Translations under genes and position numbers: made by a program | Shown: positions 21,617-33,029 of the stretch, in pieces | How positions within the stretch are numbered: position 1 is the first letter of the stretch | How the letters are laid out: every line of letters starts with the position of its first letter | The notes under the pieces: generated by a model | What the model was told of the DNA's origin: nothing | What the model saw: the letters and a program-made list of their open reading frames with translations, nothing else | Database searches by the model: none | Assembly: GCA_036971475.1 (NCBI GenBank) | Contig: JBAIZL010000002.1 | Span: 136,404,740-136,468,739 of the forward strand | DNA: 64,000 nt | Direction: 5' to 3' | Source of the DNA: Prosapia bicincta | Lineage: Eukaryota; Arthropoda; Insecta; Hemiptera; Cercopidae

Positions 21617-23597
21617 ACTCGCCCATGTGTGTGTATTAGTTTATAGTACATATTTTTTTAAAACATTTGTTTATTTCCTTATTCTTGTTTGTTTAATCTT
21701 TGTTGTTATATTTCTTGTTATTTTTTATTTTGATAGTTTTTAAAATGTTTACTTGTACTGAGTCTAAATCAGTCTTAAATTTTCCTTACTCTCAGAATTT
21801 TTCTATCCAACATTTTAACCTGCTCTGAGTTTTGTTCTTGTTTATTCAATTGTTAAAATTTTGCTGTTGTATATTTTACATAAAATTTTTTGAATAGGGC
21901 ATTTTGTTTGTAAATTCTAAGACACAAGTTATTTTATTGTATAAGGTTTTAATTGCAAACATTTGTTCTACAAACAAAACTAACTGTTAGTAAACCTATT
22001 TTCATGTTTAAAATATCTCCATAGGTCTCATAAAAATAATATTTCAAAATGTTGACAATAGGCTCCAAACAAATGTTGAGTCTGAATTTTTCTTAGATTT
22101 AACTAGCACATCAAATTTATTTATTAACCTTTTAAACCTTATTAAGTTTTGTTCTTGCTGGTTCAACTGTTACAAATCAACATTGTAATGTATGATCTTA
22201 TATTTTAAAAGTATGCATAGTATCTATTAAACAAATTAATTTATTAAAACTCTTTAAAACGTTTTTTGCATATTATTTTTGAGGGTGACATCCTGAAGTA
22301 CATCACAACAATCACAGAAAGAGTTGTTACATTACTCATAACGTTAAGATCACAGAAAGTCATAGCATACTAAAATAAATTACCTGAAAGTGTATTGAAT
22401 CTTTGATCTGTTGCTATAATTAGTTAATTCAAAAGGACAGACATCTTTCATATTCAAAAGTAATGCATCCAAAATGTAAATCTTTGTCAGACTTTTTAAT
22501 AACATGTGCGATGGTTTTGTTGTAAAACATTTTGTTTGATGATATATTCAATAAGTGGTAAAACTTGTTAATTGTAAACTTAATTAAACTTTTTAATCAC
22601 TTAATTTATTTTTAAATTAAGACTTAGTATTGTATTATTTAAATAAGGTTATCTTATTTCGAATGACTAAAATGTAAATTGTTATCAATATTTCTTTTGT
22701 GATTTATATATGTAATGAAATGTTAAATTATTTTGCTATTGTTATTTAAAAAATACAAGACTTTGTATCACAATACACTTAAAATACACTACTTTGTACT
22801 GAACTATACTTAAAATTATGAGAATAAATTACATATAAACCTGATGTTATATTTATTGAAACATATGTCTCAGCTTAGAAAGAGATAGAGTTTTGATTTG
22901 CTACAAAAACATATAGGCCTTGTGATTTGAGCAAATTCTGAATTAAACCTTTGACGTCTCAGAACCATATCCTCTAAAACTTTGATACTTGATTAGAAAC
23001 CAATTCTAATTTTAGAGATATATGTCTAGGAGATAGCATTATATTGTATGCTAGAAAAAATGCTCAGTTGTGAAAGAGGTTGATTTAAATGTTGATGGAG
23101 GGCCTTATCAAACATCAATGAACTGCCACCACATATTGGATGTACAAATTTTTGATGATTATAAACAAGCTTTTATAGTCCAAAAGATTGAATTAATATA
23201 CAGTATTCAAAGTTCAAGATTTATCAAAGATGTTGATCTTCACAAAACCTTTTCAATGCAAGAAAAGCATTTTTGCAGAAAATGTTTCTTGCTAACAACT
23301 CGGCTTTAAAAAAACCGGCTTTTAATATAAAATTGGCTTGTTCTAAATATTTTGTTACCGTTTCATTTTTTCAGTGTTGTAGCTAAAGATTTTTTTTGAT
23401 AATTTTAATATGTTGGACTCTCTATTGTAAGAAGTTTAATCATAATTTAAAAACTGTCGTAAACAATTTTATGAAGTTTATTAATTAAACTTTATTATTT
23501 CATGAATTTTAATTTTAAAGTAATTATTTCAGAAGTTTCATATTGTTTTTTTTACTGACATTTATTACTGTATTTTTGTTTCTTGTTTATGTTATTA
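21616..23597. other. AT-rich spacer without recognisable genes
   Basis: Only short motif-free frames occur, such as 23070-23309. No repeat partner inside the window was noticed. Confidence 0.4.
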
Positions 23598-24211
23598 GAG
23601 TAGAACCTTTCCTAATTCATCGCGTTCAGCACCTAAGGGGTGGCGGATTTAAGCAAAAAGATGAGTTACAGAAGTCTTGAAATTAACATGTAATTGTGGG
23701 TAAACATTGCACATAAATAGGTATGTAATGTAACTAATGTTGCACTTATATGATTTATGTCGGTTGAAAAAATGAACAACACTATAAAAGCACTAGTAGC
23801 CTGCAGTATAGTTTGTAATTACAAATGCAGTATGTTACTCTATTTTCATAAATGACATAAAAAATTATATATAACAGTACATTGTAAAAACAGCATTAAG
23901 AAGAAAACATATGGTATGTTAAATCTATTTACCTTTTAATTTTAAAAAAAATTCTGTCATTTTCCTTTGTACTGAAGAATTTTTTGCAAGTTGCTGTGGT
24001 ATTGCAGGCTGCTTAATTTGATTTAATATTACCAATTTCGTCAGTTCTGCTTCTTTTGTTTCTCACACCATCCAATTCATGCCATTAGCAATTCATCTAC
24101 TTCCCTTTAAGTCACTTCATTTTCTGGGCAAAATTCACACTCACTCTCAAATTCCTCATTGAATGTGTCTTTACCATTTTTTTTTTTTTTTTTTTTAACT
24201 TGGGAGCGGGT

Positions 24212-25084
24212 TTAAACTGCCCGAAGCACTGCTACCTTAAGGTATATTGTACTTACCTCCCTGTAAATAATGTGTGTGGCAGTCTCAAGTTCCTGCCCGC
24301 ATAATCTGCACACTGGTTCATCTTTGTAGATACCCATTTTATGCAGATGTTTCCTTAGTCTGCCGTGTCCCGTGAGTAGACCTGTGGCTATCCTCAGTTC
24401 CTGCCTAGACAGATAGATGAGACTCTTCTGCAGCCCCAAGGAAGGTTTCCTAAGGGTTAGCTTACTGTGTCTCATCCCTTCAGCCCTGATCCAGTGCTCA
24501 TAGTGTCTTTCAGCCATCCACCTTCGCACTGTCATCTTGACCATGGATTTGGAAATGCCTACCGCAGGCTCAGGTCCAATCAGGGGAGTCGAAGACCCCT
24601 CTCTGGCCAGCGCATCTGCAGCCTCATTTCCAAGTATTCCCCTATGCCATGGCACCCAACCTATCTTGATTTGATTGTGCCTTGCCAGGGCTTGTAGGTT
24701 ATTTAGGCACTCCCTGACTATGGCCGAGGTGACCACATGTTCGTTTAGTGCCTTAATTGCTGCCTGACTATCGGAGAAAATAGCAATCAGGGTCCCGTGT
24801 CTTCCCCTTCTCGCTATCTCTCCCAGACAGGCATTTATAGCATATATTTCGGCCTGAAAGACAGAGGTATGCCTCCCCAAGGCAAAAACTAGTTTTACCC
24901 TTGGGTTTTTACAATACACCCCCGCTCCAGTGCCGAAGTCCATCTTGGAGCCATCTGTGTACCAGATCTGAGCTCCCGATGTTAATGTCCCTGACCATTC
25001 CATCATAGTTTGGTGGACCTGGTCAGGTGCAAACGTTCGAGTAATGTGGTCGCTGCCCATTTCCAAGACGGGTTCTTTGACCAC
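24212..25084 (-). pseudogene. LINE RNase H domain
   Basis: The frame carries all RNase H1 acidic blocks: WYTDGSKMDFGTGAGVY (first Asp), FQAEIYAINACL (Glu), IAIFSDSQAAIKAL (Asp) and WVPWHRGILGNEAADALA (last Asp). It is followed by a retrotransposon CCHC-like tail, CRLCGQELETATHII, whose last cysteine is lost by a shift near 24270. It is continuous with the reverse transcriptase but one frame off. Confidence 0.85.
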
Positions 25085-26970
25085 GCACTCGATATATGTC
25101 CCGAAACATCTGGGAGGTTAGCCCAGTTGTTCGAGCTGCGCAATCTCCATGCCGCCAGCCTCGCCTCTCCCCTAAGGACAAGCTCGAGGGGAGGGAGGTT
25201 AAGCATTACATCCATTGCTGCACCAGGTGTAGTTGACATCGCTCCCAGTGTGCACAGACAGGCCCATCTCTGGATAGAGCTCAGTTTAGCTCTTGTCTGT
25301 GCCTGGTTGGCCTTTGTCCACCACACCAGAGCTCTATAGGTAATCATAGGTCTTATCACCCTCAGATACATCCAGTGCATCATTGATGGCTTCAGTCCCC
25401 ATTTCTTACCCACCATTCTTATCACAGTCATCAGTGCCCTTTTGGCCCTGTTAACCGTCCTCTCAAGATGTGGGTTCCAGGTGAGTTTCCTGTCCAGAGT
25501 AACTCCCAGGTACTTCACCTCCCCCACAAACTCAAGGTATTCACCAAGCAAGCGAGGCATCCTGGTCGTCAGATCTTTTCGCTGTCTGGTGAAGTTAATA
25601 AGAACAGTCTGTTTCAGATTTACCCTAAGGTTCTCCTTATTACACCACTCTTCAATTAGTCGTAGAGGATTTCTGATTACCTCAAGGACTGTATCAGGAA
25701 ATCTGCCCAGGATCAGAACAACTATGTCGTCCGCATATCCTAGACAGAAGTACCCCTGTTCAATCAGGAGTTCAATAAGGTTGTCAACCACTAGGCACCA
25801 CAACAGAGGAGAGAGAATCCCCCCCCCCCCCTGAGCACAGCCCAGACTTGTCTCCGCCCTTCTGACCTCCCCGGCCACATCTACAGAAATGCGTCTGTTT
25901 GTTAACATGGAACTTATCCAACCACAAGTGGTCGCATCCACTCCATGGCGTCTTGCACCACTTACCATCGTCTCCACTGAGGGGTTATTAAAAGCCCCTT
26001 CAATGTCGAGGAAGGCACCTATGGCACAACCTTTCTTAGCGATCATTTGCTCAATCCTACCAACCACTTGATGGAGAGCTCCCTCGCAGGATTTCCCCGG
26101 TTGATAAGCATACTGGTTCCAGTGCAGTGGTTTTATGGCCAAAGCACCCCCCCCCCTAATATGCCTATCAACCAGTTTTTCAAGCCCTTTAAGAACAAAG
26201 GACATGAGTGTAATAGGTCTGTATCCTTTCCCTTCCGATTGGTTACCGGTGGGCTTAGGTATAAAGACCACCTTACTAGATTTCCAGGCTGCTGGCACAT
26301 GCCCTAGAGCAATGCTTAGCCTGTATAATTTAGTAAGTACCAGCACCAGCATATCCATTCCCTGCTGCAGCAGCACAGGATAGATCCCATCTGGACCTGG
26401 AGATTTGTAGGGTTTAAATGTGCCAATAGCCCATCTTACCCTTTGTGGAGTTACTATCCTCCTTGCCACTTCCCAGTCCTCCCTCTTACCACGTATTGTG
26501 GAGAGTTTGGAAACTGGTTCAGTGTCTGCTCCCCCAAGTTTCCTCAGAGTACTGAAAGGGAAATGTGTTCTGATTAATTCTTCCACATTATCCCCTGCCG
26601 TTTTTGTTGTATTTCCCAGGGTTCTTAGCATCCCCACCGGGTTAACTGGGTCCTTAGAGAGCACTTTATACAGTCGTGCCCCTTCCCGAGTTTTGTCAAT
26701 CTCTTGACAAAACTCCTTCCAGGACTTCCTGCGTGCTTCTATAATTTCCCTGTTGTATTCGGTTAGTGTTTTCCTATACTGGTCCCACTCCCCGTTCTTT
26801 TTTGCTCTATTAAAGAGTCTCCTGGTGGTCTTCCGAAGTTTGGCTAGCTTCTTGTTCCACCATGACGGATCCCCTACTTTTCTCCCCTCACTGAGAGGGC
26901 AGTTATCAGTAAAGGATTCTACTACAGCCTCGCCAACCAATGTGGCAGAGTCTTCTAGCTCTCTCCTCTC
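25003..26970 (-). pseudogene. LINE reverse transcriptase, long but frameshifted
   Basis: About 650 codons are open. Motifs in order: KSPGPDGIYPVLLQ; VVFIPKPTG and YRPITLMSFVLKGLEK; motif A AFLDIEGAFNNPSV; QGGGGILSPLLW, with a long G run (25820-25832) that probably adds a residue; the catalytic YADDIVVL; KYLGVTLDRKLTW. These are diagnostic of R1/jockey-group LINEs. The frame is entered from a frameshift near 26965 and leaves by a frameshift around 25040-25080, where the RNase H frame takes over. Confidence 0.9.
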
Positions 26971-26973
26971 GCC

Positions 26974-27818
26974 CTACTCCAATCCAGCCTCCTCAATCCG
27001 AACGCCCAGGTCCCTCCTGTAGGTGTCCCAGTCTGTTCTACTTGGATCCCTGGTAGGCCAAAGCGTGGCTGGATTTAGGGAGATATCATACCTAATATGT
27101 CTGTGGTCAGAAGAAGATGGTTCATCCGACACATACCAATTTAGTACATACCTAGCCATCTGGTTCGATGCCACCGTAATGTCCAGGACCTCCTGTCTGG
27201 CCCTAGTGACAAACGTCGGCTCTTCCCCCTGATTTAAGACTAGTAAATTCTTAGAGCTAAGATAAGCTAAAAGTTCCTCACTTCTAGTGTTGGTACCTGT
27301 ATTTCCCCACGAAGTGTGATGGGAGTTAACATCCATATCCACCAGCAGCTCCTCATCCACAGCCCCGCAGTGCTTTTGGACGTGGTGGGGTTTGGTGCTC
27401 TTGGTTGATTGCTTCCCTGTTGCACCTCCCTCTTCACAGCATCCAAGCCCTGGACTTTGACAGGCTCGGCTCGGTTTTGGCCTCCCCTTCGTTTTTTCAG
27501 GATTGTTGGCCCTCCCGCTGCTCTCGCCTGTTCTCTTCGAAGCCGCCTTTTGGCCGCTCCACTCATTCGCTTTCTCCATAAAGACATCGTGCTCAACTCT
27601 ACAGCCACTTCACCGGTTTCTGCAGTCGGCAGCTTGACAGCCGCCCCCGCACCCCCAGTGATGGTTGCCGTTGACACCTCTGCTGCAGACTCACGGTTTG
27701 CCGTCTCATTGGCTCCCGCTATCTGTGCAGTCTCAAAATCAATTGTTTTATTTTTATGGTCCATTAACGTCCCACGAGTATGGGGGAAATAACGGTCGAC
27801 CAGGAGCAGAGCCCCCAC
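26974..27818 (-). pseudogene. LINE ORF1 start fused to apurinic endonuclease end
   Basis: 27818-27440 encodes a basic protein with MSLWRKRMSGAAKRRLRREQ, like the start of an R1-type ORF1. The frame then shifts into the C-terminal half of an AP-type endonuclease: ELLVDMDVNSHHTSWGN, then NLLVLNQGEEPTFVT, VLDITVASN and SSSDHRHIRYDI (the SDH motif). The N-terminal endonuclease residues are missing. The block ends in a frameshift at about 26970 before the reverse transcriptase. Confidence 0.75.
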
Positions 27819-28360
27819 TGCCCTGGCAAGACAACATACAATGAGGTTTTGTCTGGTTCCTCAAGGGGATCCTGTGCGACTGCATTTTATACCCTGCAGC
27901 CATTCATCCTTCGACACGATGCTTTCCACCTTGGATTGGGTATTCAGTCACTGACCTTGAAGCACACCCCAAGTTCAGGACATTGTTAACTGTTGCTCAT
28001 GGAGCGAACAGCCTGCTTTACTCTCTTTTTTACAACTGTGTCGTTAGGGTAGTTTCCCGCCCATACTTCACAGCCACATTGCCCTTGGTTCACCTGGGAG
28101 GTGAGAGTAGCATTGTGAGGACTTAATTCCCAACTACCCCAGTCTCCCCAGTCAGAGCAGTTATTTCTACCACACCCAACTGGTTGACTGACGAGGAGGG
28201 ATAATTCCTCACCTTTGAACCATTGCCTTGGTCCAGGCCTGCTTATTCAGAAACCTTCCGGGATCCTTATTCACAGGTAACCTACATATCTGTAGGCCGT
28301 CCCACTATCCGCCACCTGTGGACCCGCCCGGTTGCTCAGGCCAGCTACCCGGGTCTTTAC

Positions 28361-29640
28361 TATAAGCAGCAATTTCTTTATCTGTTAAAACTTTGTACCC
28401 AGAATTATTAGTATCTTCTCTCGCTCATTCTATTGAATCTTCATCAACTATTGCTTCTGTACCAGGAATATTTTGACATTCCTTTTAATTCTGAAGTGAA
28501 TTTAATGCTATTTAAATCATTCATAGATTCACTTTGGTCAATTTTATATCCGTAAGGCCAGTTTATTCCAACACAACGTAAGCATTCTATGTAGAATGTT
28601 ATCCATGCATGTTAAACAGTAAATATAGCACCTTTAATCATATATTTCTTCCAAAATTCTTGTACTTCCATCTCGCTATCGCAAAATATTAAATTTTGTA
28701 AAAATATTTTTCTATAGTGTCACTTTAGACTTTCAATAACCCATTGATCCATTGGCTGAATCAAACAAAGGTGTTTGCTAGAAGAAACATAGCTGTTATG
28801 CTGTAAGTTGGGTGTGCCGGAGCATTCCTAAAATCATACACTGAAAATATCGTAGGTCATCCATGCACTCTTTTGAGAAAAATATTTTGCTGGTAACAGG
28901 TCTACACTTACATTTTCAAATGACCGTGGTTTCTTAGACTTGCCAAAGACAGGCAGTGATAATTTATGACTTCCACTGGCATTCGCACACACTAAAATGA
29001 TAATTCGTTCTTTTTATACTTTAAACCTAGGAGCACAACTTCCAGATGAGGAAGCCAAGGTTTTGTAATGTACAGCTTTCCAATTTGACCCATTCTCATT
29101 TCAGTTGTATACTGGATCACAAGCCAAATTTAGACTTTCAATTTTATCAACAAATTTCTTTGAATATTGTACCAATACTTCACTGTCCACCTTAATTTTT
29201 CACTCTCGACATCAAGCTGGCAAATTCTATGTCTGGTTTTGAATTTGTCTAGCCACCCTTGACTAGCACCAAATTCTAAATTCATTTGAAGAGCTTTCCG
29301 AATACAAATTGGGCCGTTTAATGGAATACTTTGACTTGGTTGTTGTGAAAACTAGATAAACACTGCTTGATCAAGTTGAATGTCAATGGGTGTTCATTCT
29401 TTATCATATGTTAACATCTCTATCGAATACTTCTATTTTTGCCATGAACTCTTCATTTTTATTGTTATTTTTCTTGATGTCATTTACCACTGTTCTAGGA
29501 ATGCCGAATTCTAACGATAGATTAACCTCACTTTCCCCTTTTTGTAACCAATGTATAATGCCATACTTTTCAACCAATGTTAAAATTTTATAATGACTGC
29601 ATTTAGACAGTTCCCCTTTACATAACCACTGTTGGAAAAA
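28361..29640 (-). pseudogene. Tigger transposase pseudogene, N-terminal and DDE part
   Basis: On the minus strand, 29600-29420 reads TLVEKYGIIHWLQKGESEVN, then LSLEFGIPRTVVNDIKKN, a Psq-type helix-turn-helix. 29330-29170 reads SIPLNGPICIRKALQMNLEF, then GASQGWLDKFKTRH, the CENP-B-type second helix-turn-helix. 29060-28800 gives the DDE region (IIILVCANASGSHKLSL, then FSVYDFRNAPAHPT). In the last block the catalytic Asp of 'LLDNAPAH' is replaced (DFRNAPAH). Frame changes and the LINE insertion disable it. Confidence 0.75.
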
Positions 29641-30027
29641 TTATAAAATGAAGAAAGTAAACAAAAACTTAACTGTAGAATACAATTTGTATAAACTACA
29701 GTGTAGTTTATTAAGCAACTCAATGATCTCTACTATGGTATGGTCAATCAATTACTAAAGACTTCTGCTATATTTTATCACCCAAATGTGATGTGTGAGA
29801 ACAGAGAATCTGTTGAGAGATTTTCTCAGTAATTGAATAACTCTAGTCTGGTATCAGCCTTATCTGATGGCTGCCACCTATACTGCGGGACAGTGCAGAT
29901 GTTTGTTATTATTGTTATGATTAGGGTGACGAATTTCACAAATTAGAGAGGTTCTACTGTACTATAATTGTAAAGTTTATTTTATTTTATTCCATCTTCA
30001 ACTTGAGCTAGTAGTTTATACTTATAT

Positions 30028-30034
30028 ATGAAAA

Positions 30035-30070
<36 letters not shown>

Positions 30071-30234
30071 CTCGCACACTCGCGCACACGCACACGCACA
30101 CGCGCGCACGCGCACACGCGCACACGCGCACACGCGCACACGCGCACGCGCGCACGCGCGCACACGCACACGCACACGCACACGCGCACGCGCACGCGCA
30201 CGCACGCGCACACACACACACACACACACACAGA
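30028..30234. repeat. CG-rich alternating purine-pyrimidine microsatellite
   Basis: A run of ACGC, then ACGCGC/ACACGC variants, then (AC)n. It is exceptionally GC-rich for this region and alternates purine and pyrimidine throughout. Open frames here are repeat artefacts. Confidence 0.95.
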
Positions 30235-30384
30235 AGAGCGAGTTGACTTGCTCTGTTGTTGGGTTCAATAATATTTGCTCTATATTGCATGTTTTAAATA
30301 TTAATTTTTTAGAGAGGCTTCCTGTAACTCTTGTGTTTGCCTTGCTCTCTTCCAAATCTTCAGAGCACTATGAATACGTATTTC

Positions 30385-31115
30385 AAACAGCTATAAATTG
30401 TGCAGACCACAGATAATCATGACAGATTTTGAAGTCACTATCTTGAATGCCTGTAATTCCACATTTGATGGTGTTTATTTGTTGGCTGGTTTTTTCCATC
30501 TTGGACAATCCTTCTACCGTCATGTTCAAAGTGAAGGGCTGCCGGCTGCATATAATGACTCTGTGAGAATCGAGACATAAAGCTTGGAGCTCACATGGTT
30601 TCGGCTTTGGCTTTTGTTCCTATCAAATATGTAAGTGAAGTATTTGAGCTCTTGAGAGACGAAGTTGATGAAGAATTACCACCCTTAATCAACTATTTTG
30701 AAAAGGATGTTGTAGGGTTACCTGCACGCGGGCATCGAAGGGCTGTACCTTCTCGATACACGATTACAGAATGAATATAATGCTACTCTCAGTGGTTTGC
30801 AGCTTACAAACAGTTGTAGTTAGCAATGGCACAATAGATTTAATTTGGTAGTTAGAAAAACTATTCGGACATATATACATTCCTTAACGAACTTCAAAAC
30901 AAATAGATTGACTAAGAAACTTTAATAAGTGAGTTAGCTTTGGCACGACAGTTAGAGATAAACAAAAGAATACGAGGAAAACTTTGAATGCAAGACTTAT
31001 GTATATTGTATCTGATTATGATATTTATAAGGAGGAAAATCAAACTGTAGAATATTTAACCCTACTTGCTAATACAATTACTTTGGAAATATTGTATATT
31101 ATAGATAAAGATTTT
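30385..31115 (+). pseudogene. MULE (Mutator-like) transposase fragment
   Basis: Blocks in two frames resemble the insect MULE transposase domain. First PQIIMTDFEVTILNAC, then GVYLLAGFFHLGQSFYRHVQ and GLPAAYND. Shifted, LAFVPIKYVSEVFELLRDEV, DEELPPLINYFEKD and GHRRAVPSRYTI follow. Then LSGLQLTNSC and WHNRFNLVV end the core. The TDFE and CFFHL-type blocks contain the second catalytic Asp and the C..H motif, here FFHL with Gly in place of Cys. There are several stops and shifts and no termini were identified. Confidence 0.75.
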
Positions 31116-31767
31116 TATTAGAAATTTTATTTCATTAGAAAATTTAAATTAGAAATCCTTTCTTTAACAAAAGTTTTATTAGAAAATAACATTATTAGTA
31201 AAAATTCGTTAACAATTTTGTTAGGGAACCAAATTACTTGTAACATTAAGTATCACTTATGGACCTGCTAAAACAATGTTCACATATAAGAAAAAGGTTT
31301 ACTGATATTAAACCAAAATTCAATGATACTCTACAAAATCCTTCATTTTCATTTTTTCAATAATTTGCAAAGCCCTGACTGCAGGTGATAGAATGGAGTG
31401 TAAATTCAAACTACAAATGATTTGAAAATAATATAAAAAATTTGGTCATTTTTTTACAGATATGAAAAGAAACAAGTACAGAAAATATACATTTGAAAGC
31501 AATCCGATGGTATCTCAAACACACAGAATAAACTACTCTCTGGTGGAGTTATATAAACATGTCTACTAGTTACCCAGTAAACAAATATGGCTACACCCAA
31601 TATTGAAATATTGTAGCCTATACGAGTTGTTTTTCTATATTAGTTGTGGAGTAATATCAGTACTAACCAGCTACTTAAAAACATAATGGACAAGCATCCT
31701 TTGAGGAGTATCTTATTGCACTACAAATAAGTTTCCATCTTCTTTTCTATTTATGTCACAGTAAATA
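31116..31767. other. AT-rich spacer
   Basis: No recognisable feature. Confidence 0.4.
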
Positions 31768-32853
31768 CGAGGGTTGTTCAAAAATTAAAAACCGTTTGAA
31801 TTTTACCGCTGCACCGATGAAATATTCCGCTAGGTGGCAGCACTACCTTGTAGCTTCCCCTCTCCCCTCTAAAATGAGGTGGTGTCAGGAAGTGGTGTAC
31901 AGAGTTTTCAAGTGGCAGAACCAACGTCCATGACGAAGAAGGGAGGGGGAGGAAATCATCTGTTGACGAAGCATTGCTGTTGAAAATTGAAGAAAAACTT
32001 CGAGAAAATCGTCGTCTGACGATCTGAGATCTTGCCAAAATGATACCTGGAAGTCAGAAAATCAACAATTCAAACAATGTTGACTGAAAAATTAGGTTAC
32101 CGAAAAGTGTGTGCTCGTTGGGTGCCAAAAATGTTGACCGAAGTTCACAAAGAAAATCGCGTGGAAAGTGCCTAAAAGTTTTTGGATTGTTTCAACAGGG
32201 AGGGGGAGGAGTTTTTGGACTCAATTGTGACTGGCGATGAAACGTGGATGTACCACCACACACTTGAGTAACCACCACACACAAACAGCACACATGACAT
32301 GGCATCACTCCACATCACCTCGTGTCAAAAAATTTCACCAAAAAATCTCTGCAAAAAAAATCATGGCAACTGTCTTTTGGGCCCGTCAAGGAGTTCTTAT
32401 AGTCGAATGTTTACCTAATGACACCACAATTAACGCTGCTCGGTATTGTGAAACCCTAAGAAAGCTTCGGCCCCACACTTCGGCGGTCACCACCGTGCTC
32501 CTGGATTCCTTTAAATGGGACGTTCTTAGCCATCCTGCTTACAGCCCTGATCTGGCATCGAGCAATTTCCATCTTATCCTTTACCTGAAGCAACAATTGG
32601 CTGGAAAACGCTTCGAGACTGATGAAGAAGTCCAGGAAGAGGTGGAGAAATGGTTGCGGTCACAGTCGGGAGACTTCTATGACCAAGGCATTAAGAAGCT
32701 CATCCCCTGGCTAAGCAAGTGAATAGATGTTGACGGGGACTACGTTGTGAAATAGTTTTTATATGTACTTACAACTCCATGTACTTTTTTTTTAAAATAA
32801 AATTTTCCCGCTTTTTAAAATGAAAACTGTTTTTAATTTTTGGACAACCCTCG
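31768..32853 (+). mobile_element. mariner element, full ends, inactive
   Basis: TA duplications flank it (31766-31767, 32854-32855). The ends are inverted repeats of about 28 bases: left CGAGGGTTGTTCAAAAATTA, right (reverse complement) CGAGGGTTGTCCAAAAATTA. At 1086 bp it is slightly shorter than an intact mariner (about 1.3 kb). Confidence 0.95.
31931..32722 (+). pseudogene. mariner transposase pseudogene
   Basis: The N-terminal paired-like domain is shortened and frameshifted. SIVTGDETWMYHHT contains the first catalytic Asp. From 32237 an open frame gives SPRVKKFHQKISAKKIMATV, FWARQGVLIVE, then LLDSFKWDVLSHPAYSPDLA and the C-terminal LAGKRFETDEEVQ and DFYDQGIKKL. Relative to the family, the HDNARPH block holding the second Asp is reduced to RKLRPH, and the third Asp (PSD) is Asn (SSN). 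The triad is therefore lost. Confidence 0.9.
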
Positions 32854-33029
32854 TATCTATATTGTAGCATGATGTCTTATATGTAGCATGAGTTGAAGAA
32901 ACACACAGCCTGTATAGTTTCCTTCTTAAAAAATATATAAATAGATTTCATTCTTTAAATAAAAACTTAGCAAATGTTTAATAATAAAATTACAATTTCA
33001 TAATAAACATATGTATCAATCAATAAATA

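Larger units (their letters stand above)
24175..28352 (-). mobile_element. R1/jockey-type LINE nested in Tigger element 2
   Basis: The insertion is flanked by an 8-bp target duplication GTCTTTAC (24167-24174 and 28353-28360). It has a 3' A-tail, seen as a T run at about 24178-24196. Minus-strand coding order is: basic ORF1 start, endonuclease end, reverse transcriptase, RNase H. The ORF1 start is joined directly to the middle of the endonuclease, so ORF1's remainder and the N-terminal half of the endonuclease are deleted. Length is about 4.2 kb. High GC relative to the surroundings is a feature of the LINE itself. Confidence 0.9.
23598..29959 (-). mobile_element. Tigger-like (pogo) element 2, split by a nested LINE
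   Basis: TA dinucleotides flank both ends (23596-23597, 29960-29961). The left end GAGTAGAACCTTTCCTAATT and the right end, reverse complemented, CAGTAGAACCTCTCTAATTT are inverted repeats. Removing the nested LINE leaves about 2.2 kb, close to element 1. The outer 23598-24174 and 28361-29959 parts are Tigger sequence. Its ends differ from element 1 after the shared CAGTAGAA, so it is a related but distinct family. Confidence 0.8.

Noticed and set aside
25010..27792. Many plus-strand frames across the nested LINE
   Set aside because: Shadows of the GC-rich minus-strand LINE genes.
30008..30355. Arg/Ala/Cys-rich frames across the CG/CA tract
   Set aside because: Repeat artefacts, present in several frames on both strands.
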